Assembly: GCA_011620785.1 (NCBI GenBank) | Contig: WOYM01000074.1 | Location: forward strand, 1 to 21,425 | Direction: 5' to 3' | DNA from: Methanothrix sp. | GTDB taxonomy: Archaea; Halobacteriota; Methanosarcinia; Methanotrichales; Methanotrichaceae | Length of the DNA stretch: 21,425 bases | Part shown: positions 7,106 through 14,424 of the stretch, one piece after another | Numbering within the stretch: position 1 is the stretch's first letter | How the letters are laid out: every line of letters starts with the position of its first letter | Translations under genes and position numbers: made by a program | Notes under the pieces: generated by a model | What the model saw: the letters and a program-made list of their open reading frames with translations, nothing else | Told to the model about the DNA's origin: nothing | Databases searched by the model: none

Positions 7106-8395
7106 ATGGCTGAAGAAATGAAAGAGTCAGGAAGCCGATGGATTCTTGTCATCGACGGCCTGATAATAATGCTCTGTTTGGGCGCTATTTATGCATATAG
7201 CCTGTTCTCTGGGGCTCTGAAAACGTACTATACAGATCCAGCGCCAAATGGATTGGGTCTGACGGTTTCGAATTTGGATATGCAGCTACCTTTCATAGTA
7301 TTTTTGGCATTTTTTTCGATTACAATGCCTCTGATGGGCAAGTATATTGAGGTGCACGGTCCAAGGAAAATATGTATGATTGGCGGAGTTCTTGTCGGCC
7401 TAGGATGGTTCCTGGCATCGTTTGCAACCTCGCCCTTGATGCTGGACATTCTATACGGCGTAATCGGCGGTATAGGGGTTGGGATCGCCTATAACTGCCC
7501 AATCACTGTCTCAGGCAGGTGGTTCCCTGACCGGCGTGGCCTCGCGGTTGGACTTACTGTGCTGGGCTTCGGCTTCTCAGCGGCCCTGATTGGTCCAATA
7601 TCCCTGTACTTGAGAACGAACTATGGAATACTAATGGCAATGAAGATCTTAGGAATTGCCTTCTTGATCATTATCGTAGCACTTTCCACATTCCTTAAAT
7701 TCCCGCCCGCTGGGTGGAAACCAACAGGATGGACTCCTCCGACACCAAAGCCAGGAGCTGCCGTTGCCTACGACTTCTACAGACAACAAATGCTAAGAAC
7801 TCGCTCCTTCTGGGGTCTATGGCTCTGTTACATCATCGGAGCTACGGCTGGACTGATGGCTATCGGAATATCCGGACAGGTTGGCGGACAGGTACTGAAA
7901 GATTCAGGCATGACGGATCCAGCGGCCATTGCATCAACAATTACCGGTCTTGCTATTCCATTTGCCATTGCCAACGGCTTTGGAAGGCCGATCTTTGGGG
8001 GCCTGGTGGATAAGCTGGGAGCAAGGAACACAGCCCTTATATCCTTTGTTCTGATCTTTATAGCCTCCATGATGATGGCCGGATACATTGGGACACCGTC
8101 CATAGCAATTTACATCGTTTCGTTCATACTGCTCTGGGGATGTCTGGGCGGGTGGCTGGCCATAGCACCGGCCTGTACTGGCGAATACTTCGGAATGAAA
8201 GATTATGCCCGTAACTATGGGGTCATCTTCACAGCTTACGGTCTCGGTGCCATAATTGGAAACGTGATGGCTCCGCAGTCGTTTGACATAACTGGAAGCT
8301 GGTATGGAGCCTTCCCCATTGTTGCAGTCATGGCAATACTTGGCATCATAATAGCTTTCTTCCTGATGAAGCATCCGGAGCCTCCAGCTGCTTAA
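7106..8395 (+). CDS. OxlT-like MFS transporter (oxalate/formate antiporter family)
   Basis: 429 residues with about twelve hydrophobic helices. The first helix follows SRWILVIDG and contains GAIYAYSLFSG, and the loop between helices 2 and 3 has GKYIEVHGPRK, corresponding to the MFS loop motif G-x-x-x-D-x-x-G-R/K. The segment NCPITVSGRWFPDRRGLAVGLTV is strongly typical of the OxlT/monocarboxylate branch. Substrates in this branch include oxalate, formate and lactate; in an aceticlastic methanogen a small organic acid such as acetate is conceivable but not shown. The start has GGGTG about ten bases upstream. The hydrophilic tail ends MKHPEPPAA. It lies alone between divergent carbonic anhydrase and convergent purF, with a leader of 75-150 bases. 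Confidence 0.88.
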   Translation: MAEEMKESGSRWILVIDGLIIMLCLGAIYAYSLFSGALKTYYTDPAPNGLGLTVSNLDMQLPFIVFLAFFSITMPLMGKYIEVHGPRKICMIGGVLVGLGWFLASFATSPLMLDILYGVIGGIGVGIAYNCPITVSGRWFPDRRGLAVGLTVLGFGFSAALIGPISLYLRTNYGILMAMKILGIAFLIIIVALSTFLKFPPAGWKPTGWTPPTPKPGAAVAYDFYRQQMLRTRSFWGLWLCYIIGATAGLMAIGISGQVGGQVLKDSGMTDPAAIASTITGLAIPFAIANGFGRPIFGGLVDKLGARNTALISFVLIFIASMMMAGYIGTPSIAIYIVSFILLWGCLGGWLAIAPACTGEYFGMKDYARNYGVIFTAYGLGAIIGNVMAPQSFDITGSWYGAFPIVAVMAILGIIIAFFLMKHPEPPAA

Positions 8396-8398
8396 TCC

Positions 8399-8417
8399 TT
8401 TTTTTATTTCATTTTTT
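8399..8417 (+). terminator. T-rich terminator after the MFS gene
   Basis: A T7 run (8399-8405) and a T6 run (8412-8417) directly follow the MFS stop codon. Archaeal RNA polymerase terminates intrinsically at T-runs without needing a hairpin. The 61-base gap also separates this gene from the converging purF. Confidence 0.55.
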
Positions 8418-8456
8418 GAGAAGCTTAAAAAAATTTGTTGGCTTCTGCGGAGCCCT

Positions 8457-9875
8457 TTAAATATCCGAACCCAGATATTCTGAGAGCCTGGTCTGCTCCG
8501 CCAGGCACTTCTCTCCCGGAATTTCCACCGGGTACAGGCCGGTCAGGCATCCCATGCACAGGTTCTCCTTGGGTATCCCCACTGCATCCACCAACCCCTC
8601 ATGGCTCACATAGCCCAGTGAGTCGGCTTCAATTACCGCCTCCACCCCTGCAACCGTCTTATGGGCGGCGATCAGCTCATCCCGGCTGGCCATGTCTATT
8701 CCCAGATAGCAGGGGGCGAGGATGGGGGGGCTGCCTATGCGAACGTGCACCTCCTCAGCTCCGGCCTTGCGGACCATGTTCACAATCCTCCGGCTGGTGG
8801 TGCCGCGCACAATGGAGTCGTCTACCAGGATAAGCTTGTGCCCCTCGATGTTCGGCCGGATGGTGTTCATCTTCAATCGCACCGCCGTCTCCCTCATGTT
8901 CTGATCGGGCATTATGAAGGTTCGGCCAATGTAGCGATTCTTCATCAGGCACTCCCGGTAGCTTATACCTGAACGCTGGTGGTAGCCCACGGCCAAAGTT
9001 ATTCCTGAGTCGGGAATGGGGGTGACGGTGTCCGCACAGGCGGGATGCTCTCCTGCCAGGTTGGAGCCGATGTTCACCCGCACATCATATATCAATCGGC
9101 CATCCATAATGCTATCCGGCCGGGCGAAGTAGATGTACTCGAAGATGCAATGAGCCGGCCGGGTGGAACGGGCCAGTTGATAGGACTTCATATCGCCGTT
9201 CCTTATCACTATCAATTCGCCTGGCCTGACATCCCTTATCAACTTCCCGTTTAGTGTATCTATGGCCACGCTCTCCGATGCCACCATGAATCCTGAATCG
9301 ATCTCTCCGATGCAGAGGGGTTTGATTCCCAGCGGATCGCGTAGCGCAAGGACAGTGTCCCCCCAGAGAAATACCAGGGAGTAAGAGCCCACGATCCTTC
9401 TCATCAGGGAGCGGGCTGCTTCCAGCAGGTCATAGTGAAGGAGCTCTTTGACAAAAATGTGAGCGATCACTTCGGTGTCTGAGGTGGAGTAGAATATGTC
9501 CCCTGCCTCCTCCAGCTGCTCTCTGAGCTGTGTGGAGTTGACCAGGTTACCATTATGGGCGGTGGCTATAGCACCGTCCTTATATTTTACTAAAAGAGGC
9601 TGGCTGTTCTCTATGCAGGATCGGCCGCTGGTCGCATATCGGACGTGGCCGATGCCAACATGTCCGCGCAGAAGGGCGATCTGAGCATCGTCGAAGACCT
9701 CCGAGACCAAGCCCATGGCCCGGTGGGTGCGAATGGATTTGCCATCATGCACTGAGATGCCAGCAGCCTCTTGCCCCCTATGCTGCAGAGCATAGAGGGA
9801 GTAATAGATGGATTTAGCTGCGCCATTGGCAGTCTCATTCAATGAGATCCCTACAACGCCGCAGGCATCGTGCAA
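8457..9875 (-). CDS. purF: Amidophosphoribosyltransferase
   Basis: 472 residues. It starts MHDACGVVGIS, so Cys5 is the N-terminal glutaminase nucleophile after a short propeptide. The PRPP-binding loop appears as LILVDDSIVRGTTSRR. Four cysteines in HCIFEY, APCYLG and LCMGC lie where the B. subtilis-type enzyme binds its [4Fe-4S] cluster, so an iron-sulfur form is expected. It makes phosphoribosylamine from PRPP and glutamine, the first step of purine synthesis, in the cytoplasm. The initiation codon is TTG at 9875, with GAGAGGCG about six bases upstream; no ATG fits, because the catalytic Cys must lie near the N-terminus. It lies 13 bases after rpl37e and is probably cotranscribed with LSm and rpl37e. 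Confidence 0.95.
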   Translation of the reverse strand: MHDACGVVGISLNETANGAAKSIYYSLYALQHRGQEAAGISVHDGKSIRTHRAMGLVSEVFDDAQIALLRGHVGIGHVRYATSGRSCIENSQPLLVKYKDGAIATAHNGNLVNSTQLREQLEEAGDIFYSTSDTEVIAHIFVKELLHYDLLEAARSLMRRIVGSYSLVFLWGDTVLALRDPLGIKPLCIGEIDSGFMVASESVAIDTLNGKLIRDVRPGELIVIRNGDMKSYQLARSTRPAHCIFEYIYFARPDSIMDGRLIYDVRVNIGSNLAGEHPACADTVTPIPDSGITLAVGYHQRSGISYRECLMKNRYIGRTFIMPDQNMRETAVRLKMNTIRPNIEGHKLILVDDSIVRGTTSRRIVNMVRKAGAEEVHVRIGSPPILAPCYLGIDMASRDELIAAHKTVAGVEAVIEADSLGYVSHEGLVDAVGIPKENLCMGCLTGLYPVEIPGEKCLAEQTRLSEYLGSDI

Positions 9876-9888
9876 ATTTCGCCTCTCT

Positions 9889-10059
9889 CTAGTAATCCGC
9901 CTTTCTCATCCACTTATGGCTTCTGAGCTTTGCTGAGTTGCCAAAGCCGCATTGAACGCAAACCTTTCTCTTGAAATTAAACGAGATGCTACCACATCGC
10001 CGGCATCTTATATGCGAGCTCTTGTGGCGCTTGCCCATTGAAGGAGTACCCTTGGTCAT
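9889..10059 (-). CDS. rpl37e: Ribosomal protein eL37 (L37e)
   Basis: 56 residues found by reading the minus strand. It opens MTKGTPSMGKRHKSSH, the near-invariant eL37 start, and carries a zinc ribbon with CRRCG (residues 19-23) and CVQCG (34-38). It is a small basic large-subunit protein found only in archaea and eukaryotes that binds 23S/25S rRNA. The ATG has AGGTG six bases upstream. It sits between LSm (10 bases upstream) and purF (13 bases downstream). The LSm-eL37 pair is a conserved archaeal neighbourhood, which supports both identifications. The C-terminal region (SAKLRSHKWMRKADY) is normal in length. Confidence 0.95.
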   Translation of the reverse strand: MTKGTPSMGKRHKSSHIRCRRCGSISFNFKRKVCVQCGFGNSAKLRSHKWMRKADY

Positions 10060-10069
10060 CTAAAACACC

Positions 10070-10288
10070 TCAAGGTGAAATATAAACTACATTGTCTCCG
10101 CGCACGATTACCGTACCGATGTTACGGGCAACCGCCCCTTCTGCTACTTCTTCCGTTTTGTCCATCACCAGGTTCATGTGGATATCATAACCCTGAAGCT
10201 CTCCCCGGAAGACCCTTCCATCCTTGAGCTTAACTATGACGGCCCCATTCAGTGATTCATTCAGAATATCAAGCGGTCTCTGACCCAT
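10070..10288 (-). CDS. LSm (Sm-like) RNA-binding protein
   Basis: 72 residues, the usual length of archaeal SmAP1. The Sm1 motif is seen as GRVFRGELQGYDIHMNLVMD and the Sm2 motif as IVRGDNVVYI. Members form heptameric rings that bind U-rich RNA in the cytoplasm and take part in RNA processing or decay. The ATG at 10288 is chosen because GAGAGG precedes it and the protein begins MGQRPLDIL as in the family; the open frame running further upstream overlaps the divergent PUA gene and is not real. It leads the LSm - rpl37e - purF run. The upstream TATA element at 10349-10358 is shared by position with the PUA gene. Confidence 0.95.
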   Translation of the reverse strand: MGQRPLDILNESLNGAVIVKLKDGRVFRGELQGYDIHMNLVMDKTEEVAEGAVARNIGTVIVRGDNVVYISP

Positions 10289-10348
10289 TAATCCTCTCTC
10301 CAGCATTGATAACCGCAAAAGGCTACGATTTCCAAACTTGCTCGTTGC

Positions 10349-10358
10349 ATATTTAAAC
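10349..10358. promoter_or_regulatory. Symmetrical TATA element between LSm and PUA genes
   Basis: ATATTTAAAC on the plus strand reads GTTTAAATAT on the minus strand, so either orientation looks like an archaeal TATA box. It lies about 26 bases before the PUA ATG (10380), which would make that transcript leaderless, and about 60 bases before the LSm ATG, which would leave a leader of some 37 bases with the GAGAGG site. Other TATA candidates in the 91-base spacer were not evident. Confidence 0.5.
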
Positions 10359-10379
10359 CTATCGGGATATCCACAGCAT

Positions 10380-10862
10380 ATGAAGATTAAATCCAGGCAC
10401 CACCTCAAAGGAAGCGATGCCAGGAAGGTTGTAGCATGCATTGAGCCATTTCTGGATGACTCATCTGTCATGCGCAAAGCATCCCTGGAGAGAGCGGTCA
10501 GCGATGATGGCGTTGACCTCATCTTCGTGAACGGCAGGCCTTTGATGATGATTGTGGATGATGAGCCCTTCTTCACCGTTTTAGGGGCTATTGATCTGGA
10601 GCCCAGCAAGAGACTGGTGGTGGTGGATTCAGGTGCTGTGCGGTTCGTGGTGAACGGGGCGGACATCATGAAACCGGGGATAGTCTCAGCCGATCCGGAG
10701 ATCGCCCCCGGAGACCTGGTGGTGATAGTAGAGGAGAGGCATAAGAAGCCTCTGGCCATTGGCCGGGCACTGGTCGCCGGGACGGAGATGAAGGGGGAGG
10801 GAAAAGCGGTAAAGTCACTCCACCACGTGGGGGACCTTATCTGGAAGGGTCTGGAGGGCTGA
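10380..10862 (+). CDS. PUA-domain RNA-binding protein (pre-PUA DUF1947-like plus PUA)
   Basis: 160 residues from ATG 10380; a frame extending upstream to 10338 is ignored because it runs through the TATA element. The start MKIKSRHHLKGSDARK is typical of an archaeal family with an N-terminal DUF1947-type domain (to about residue 75) and a C-terminal PUA domain (about 78-150), shown by LVVVDSGAVRFVVNGADIMKPGI and PGDLVVIVEE. Its relatives resemble MCT-1/Tma20 and probably bind tRNA or ribosomal RNA; the precise role is not known. No ribosome-binding site is seen, in keeping with a leaderless message from the TATA element 26 bases upstream. It is divergent from the LSm - rpl37e - purF run, all RNA or nucleotide functions. 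Confidence 0.88.
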   Translation: MKIKSRHHLKGSDARKVVACIEPFLDDSSVMRKASLERAVSDDGVDLIFVNGRPLMMIVDDEPFFTVLGAIDLEPSKRLVVVDSGAVRFVVNGADIMKPGIVSADPEIAPGDLVVIVEERHKKPLAIGRALVAGTEMKGEGKAVKSLHHVGDLIWKGLEG

Positions 10863-10933
10863 GGCAAAGGTCGCCCTAACAAACACATAAAACATTGGAG
10901 CTGGGCAGATGATTAAAGTCATGGTGGTTAATA

Positions 10934-11677
10934 ATGATTTATAAAGCTAGATCCGGACAAGCCAGCTACGGCGAAGCTATCGGCATCCTCCTTTTGGACT
11001 GCTTCACTCCCTTTATTCCGGGAGATGTCGCCAATGCCACTACCTACTGTTTTCCCGTGCGATTCCAGAAGGTTGAGGGTTTAACAACGAAAAGAGCCCT
11101 CGGAAAAGATCGGACGGCCTTTGAGCTGCTCCACACAGCGGCAGAAGAGCTGGTCAGCCAGGGTGTCAGAGCCATCACCGGAGATTGCGGATTTCTTGCC
11201 ATTCATCAGAGGAGTCTTGCTGCGGTCCTCGATGTCCCCGTCTTCCTCTCAAGCCTCCTCCAGATTCCCTTTATATTCAGCATCCTCGGTCGCGACCAAA
11301 AGGTGGGGATCATAACCGCCGATTCGAAGAGCCTGGACGAAACCCTCCTTGAGGCTGCCGGGGTCAGGTCAGGCGAGCGTCTGGTGATAAGGGGTATGGA
11401 GGACCGAGAAAACTTCTCAAAGGCCGTTATCCAGGAGACGGGATTCCTCGACTCCGAGAAAGTTAAAATGGAGGCGTTATCAGTCGCCCGTGAAATGGTC
11501 GAGGAGGAGCAGAATGTCCGTGCCATCCTGCTGGAATGCAGCTGCCTTCCTCCTTATGCAAGGGCGATTCAAAAGGCGATCGAACTCCCTGTCTTTGATT
11601 ATGTCACAATGATTAACTATGTCCACTCGGCGCTCGTCAAGGAGAGTTTTGAGGGTAAGATCAGATCGGAGGCATAA
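10934..11677 (+). CDS. Aspartate/glutamate racemase-superfamily protein
   Basis: 247 residues. Two cysteine motifs characteristic of the cofactor-independent Asp/Glu racemase fold are visible: TGDCGFLA with Cys85, and ECSCLPPYARAI with Cys202 and Cys204. The two halves (VGIITAD marks the second Rossmann-like unit) would place one cysteine on each face of the substrate. Related families include aspartate, glutamate and hydantoin racemases, maleate isomerases and arylmalonate decarboxylases, so the substrate is uncertain. The ATG is preceded by GGTGG. It lies 335 bases before ectA with an AT-rich promoter region between, so it is probably a separate transcript. Leucine codons are CTC-rich (about 12 CTC to 6 CTG by hand count), as in the ect genes and unlike the flanking genes. 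Confidence 0.82.
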   Translation: MIYKARSGQASYGEAIGILLLDCFTPFIPGDVANATTYCFPVRFQKVEGLTTKRALGKDRTAFELLHTAAEELVSQGVRAITGDCGFLAIHQRSLAAVLDVPVFLSSLLQIPFIFSILGRDQKVGIITADSKSLDETLLEAAGVRSGERLVIRGMEDRENFSKAVIQETGFLDSEKVKMEALSVAREMVEEEQNVRAILLECSCLPPYARAIQKAIELPVFDYVTMINYVHSALVKESFEGKIRSEA

Positions 11678-12012
11678 TCGGCTCAAATGACTGCGCTACC
11701 TCTTTGGGCACCGGTCTTATTACCATTTTTATCTTCATTTCATCTCAACTAAATTCATCCACCGGATTCAGTTTTTAATCTTTGCCAGGAAATATGCTAA
11801 ATTTAATTTGCATTAACTAAAACTAAATTGAAAAAACCAAAACATTTAAGGCAGATCAATTTAAACAAAGATAATTGCAGAAGCATCTGACCCTGTCAGC
11901 ATCACTGAGGGCAACGGATGCGTTATGCACAATAGCAGGTACAGCTCACCCTGAGAAAGATGGGAGTAGACAGCAACCATAGTTCCGGATTTACCATCCT
12001 GGAGGTGAATAG
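11678..12012 (+). other. Intergenic region holding the ect promoter and leader
   Basis: No supported gene. The first half is very AT-rich with repeated ACTAAA elements (near 11749, 11816 and 11822). The second half, from about 11880, is more balanced and would be the transcribed leader. A frame of 18 codons from ATG 11960 ends at TGA 12014-12016, overlapping the ectA ATG; it has only a weak ribosome-binding site. No tRNA-like sequence was seen. Confidence 0.6.
11860..11867 (+). promoter_or_regulatory. TATA box candidate for ectABC
   Basis: TTTAAACA, in an AT-rich setting, is the best TATA candidate upstream of ectA; CATTTAAG at 11843-11850 is a second. Transcription would start near 11887, giving a leader of about 125 bases. 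Salt control of this promoter is expected from ect operons elsewhere but no operator is recognised. Confidence 0.45.
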
Positions 12013-12582
12013 ATGAAGCAGTTATCAAAACGACTGCAAGAAGCCAGATCCATGAAGAGCGATCAAGGATCTTCGGATAGCGAAGATGTGGGTCGGCTGA
12101 AGTTTCGAAAGCCCAGGCTCAATGATGGAGCCAGGATATCTGAGCTTATCAGGTCTTGCAAGCCGCTTGATGTCAATTCAACCTACTGCTATCTCCTGCT
12201 CTGCCGTGACTTTGCTGACACATGCGTTGTCGCTGAAGAGGGAGGGGAGATCATAGCATTCCTTTCAGGCTACAGACCACCGGACCGATGGGACGTCTTC
12301 TTCATCTGGCAGATTGCTGTAGATGTAGATTCCAGGAAGAGAGGCATCGCAAAACTGATGCTATTTGATGTATTGAATAGGCCTTCGACGAGAGACTGCC
12401 AATATCTCGAGACGACGATATCGCCGTCAAATGAGGCATCAAAGAGGCTTTTCAGGGGGCTTGCACAAGAGCTAGACGCTCATTGTGATGTTACTGATTG
12501 CTTCTCTGAATCTGATTTCGGAGATTTTGATCACGAAGCAGAATGTCTATTCCATATAGGGCCGTTCAAGATGAACGGATGA
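12013..12582 (+). CDS. ectA: L-2,4-diaminobutyrate N4-acetyltransferase
   Basis: 189 residues. It is a GNAT-fold acetyltransferase that moves an acetyl group from acetyl-CoA to diaminobutyrate, the second step of ectoine synthesis. Family hallmarks are KPLDVNSTYCYLLLCRDF, the acetyl-CoA loop region DVDSRKRGIAKLML, and LETTISPSNEASKRLFR; the end DHEAECLFHIGPF is also typical. The first 25 or so residues (MKQLSKRLQEARSMKSDQ) are a charged extension. The start is certain: GGAGGTGAATAG precedes the ATG. The stop is 12 bases before ectB, whose GAGGTGA site overlaps it, so translation is probably coupled. It acts in the cytoplasm for osmotic protection. Confidence 0.95.
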   Translation: MKQLSKRLQEARSMKSDQGSSDSEDVGRLKFRKPRLNDGARISELIRSCKPLDVNSTYCYLLLCRDFADTCVVAEEGGEIIAFLSGYRPPDRWDVFFIWQIAVDVDSRKRGIAKLMLFDVLNRPSTRDCQYLETTISPSNEASKRLFRGLAQELDAHCDVTDCFSESDFGDFDHEAECLFHIGPFKMNG

Positions 12583-12594
12583 GGTGACACTATC

Positions 12595-13947
12595 ATGAAG
12601 GATATTAGGATGGAAGCGGAAAAAGAAGGAAACAAGAATGATATTAGCATGGTGAATAATCATGAGTCAGAAGTTCGAAGCTACTGCCGTCGCTTCCCGG
12701 TGGTATTCACCAAAGCCAAAGGAGCCACCATCGAGGATGAAAAAGGACGCGAGTATATCGATTTCCTGGCAGGTGCTGGTGCCCTCAACTATGGCCATAA
12801 CAATCCAGCTATCAAGGAGAAGCTGCTCGAATACATAGAGTCGGACAAGATCGTCCACAGCCTCGACCTCGTGACGGAGGCAAAGCAGGCCTTTATTGAG
12901 ACCTTCGACTCCCTGATCCTCAAGCCAAGAGGCATGAGGTACAAGATGCAGTTCACCGGACCGACCGGAACGAATGCTGTCGAGGCTGCGATGAAGATTG
13001 CTCGAAACGTCACGGGAAGGCCGACTATCATCTCCTTTACGAATGGCTTTCACGGCGTGACCCTCGGATCGGCCGCCGCAACCGGAAACAGCTACTTCAG
13101 AGACGCATGCGGCATACAGCTGCATGGCACGACATTTATGCCCTTCGATGGCTATATGGGCGAAGAGGTCGATACAACCGAGTACCTGGATAAGGTGCTA
13201 ACAGACAGAAGCAGCGGCCTTGACCAGCCAGCGGCGGTGATCGTCGAAACGATCCAAGGCGAGGGCGGAATAAATGTAGCAACTTCAGAGTGGCTGAGAT
13301 CTCTTGAGAGGGTCTGCCGAAAGCATGGTGTCCTCCTGATCATCGACGACATCCAGGTAGGATGTGGAAGGACTGGGACTTTCTTTAGCTTCGAGGAAGC
13401 GAAGATCTCACCAGATATCATTATCCTCTCAAAGTCGCTAAGCAGTTACGGCATACCCTTCTCTATGGTCCTGATGAAACCTGGTATTGATCAATGGAAA
13501 CCCGGCGAGCACAACGGAACGTTTCGGGGAAATAACCTGGCTTTCGTCACCGCGAGAGCGGCGCTTGAAGAGTACTGGAGTGATACCTCGTTCTCAAGGA
13601 AAGTGAGAATGAAAGGTGAATTCGTCAGGGAGCACTTTGATAAGCTGGTTGACCTCGACGATACGGGAACGCTCTCCGCCCGTGGCCGGGGGATGGTCCA
13701 GGCTCTCGATTGCAGGACGGGTGAGATTGCATCTATGATCTCCCATGTCGCATTTGAGAAGGGTTTGATAATAGAGACATCTGGGGCGGAGGACCAGGTT
13801 CTCAAGTTTCTGGCACCGCTCACGATAAGCGACGACGAGCTCGATAAGGGCCTGTCCATACTAGAAGAGAGCATAAGAGATGTGATGGAAAAAATGCGTC
13901 TTAAAGCGACGAGAAAGATGGATAGCGATATCGAGGTTCTGGCATGA
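12595..13947 (+). CDS. ectB: Diaminobutyrate-2-oxoglutarate aminotransferase
   Basis: 450 residues. A class III PLP-dependent aminotransferase: the Schiff-base lysine is Lys280 in LSKSLSSYG, the pyridine-nitrogen Asp lies in LLIIDDIQVGCGRTG (Asp251), and QFTGPTGTNAVEAAMKIAR is the PLP-phosphate region. It converts aspartate semialdehyde and glutamate to diaminobutyrate, the first committed step of ectoine synthesis. EctB-type features include EVRSYCRRFPVVFTKAKG near the N-terminus and GEHNGTFRGNN. About 20 extra residues precede the usual start, with Met6 and Met19 as alternatives, but the ATG at 12595 has GAGGTGA upstream. A charged C-terminal tail (RLKATRKMDSDIEVLA) extends a little past the family end. 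Its stop overlaps ectC by the ATGA arrangement. Confidence 0.95.
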   Translation: MKDIRMEAEKEGNKNDISMVNNHESEVRSYCRRFPVVFTKAKGATIEDEKGREYIDFLAGAGALNYGHNNPAIKEKLLEYIESDKIVHSLDLVTEAKQAFIETFDSLILKPRGMRYKMQFTGPTGTNAVEAAMKIARNVTGRPTIISFTNGFHGVTLGSAAATGNSYFRDACGIQLHGTTFMPFDGYMGEEVDTTEYLDKVLTDRSSGLDQPAAVIVETIQGEGGINVATSEWLRSLERVCRKHGVLLIIDDIQVGCGRTGTFFSFEEAKISPDIIILSKSLSSYGIPFSMVLMKPGIDQWKPGEHNGTFRGNNLAFVTARAALEEYWSDTSFSRKVRMKGEFVREHFDKLVDLDDTGTLSARGRGMVQALDCRTGEIASMISHVAFEKGLIIETSGAEDQVLKFLAPLTISDDELDKGLSILEESIRDVMEKMRLKATRKMDSDIEVLA

Positions 13948-14405
13948 TATTAAGAAATCTCGAGGACGCCGAGAGGTCCGATCGGAGGGTCGTCGCCGAG
14001 AACTGGGAGAGCGTCCGTCTCCTGCTGAAGGGGGACTGTATGGGATTCTCTTTCCACATAACAACCATCTATCCGGGGACGGAGACCCACATCTGGTATA
14101 AAAACCATCTCGAATCTGTCTACTGCATCGAAGGAGAAGGAGAGGTGGAAGTCCTGGATGGAACAGATGACGGTGGCGTGGCAGATGCCGTGCGAATTGG
14201 TGAGCCGGGGGGTGTCGAACAAGCAAGCGTGATCTATCGAATCGCACCCGGGACTATCTATGTGCTTGATAAAAACGACCGCCACATCCTTAGAGCGAAG
14301 ACCACAATGAAGCTTGCATGCGTATTTAATCCACCCCTAAATGGAAGGGAGATCCATGACGAGGACGGCGCCTATCCGCTCGATGGAGAGGAGATTGCAG
14401 GATAA
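13944..14405 (+). CDS. ectC: Ectoine synthase with an internal insertion
   Basis: 153 residues versus about 130 normally. EctC is a cupin that cyclises N4-acetyl-diaminobutyrate to ectoine. The family pattern is clear: MILRNLEDAERSDR, GMGFSFH-like CMGFSFHITTIYPGTETHIW, YKNHLESVYCIEGEGE, GTIYVLDKNDRHILRAKT and VFNPPLNGREIHDEDGAYPL. The iron ligands known from Paenibacillus lautus EctC (Glu57, Tyr85, His93) correspond to Glu57, Tyr106 and His114, so exactly 21 residues are inserted between them, within about residues 72-96 (DGTDDGGVADAV, GEPGGVEQAS). The frame is intact on both sides and the C-terminus is complete, so this looks like a real loop, not an error. The start ATG overlaps the ectB stop. 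No ectD (hydroxylase) follows. Confidence 0.95.
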   Translation: MILRNLEDAERSDRRVVAENWESVRLLLKGDCMGFSFHITTIYPGTETHIWYKNHLESVYCIEGEGEVEVLDGTDDGGVADAVRIGEPGGVEQASVIYRIAPGTIYVLDKNDRHILRAKTTMKLACVFNPPLNGREIHDEDGAYPLDGEEIAG

Positions 14406-14424
14406 TTCTATTCAGGGTGGGATT

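Noticed and set aside
8419..8446. AGAAGC/GCTTCT six-base arms between the MFS gene and purF
   Set aside because: Too short and with a 16-base loop; the T-runs alone explain termination.
10289..10888. Minus-strand N-terminal extension of LSm to 272 residues
   Set aside because: It is antisense to the PUA gene, and the 72-residue start has the family N-terminus and a ribosome-binding site.
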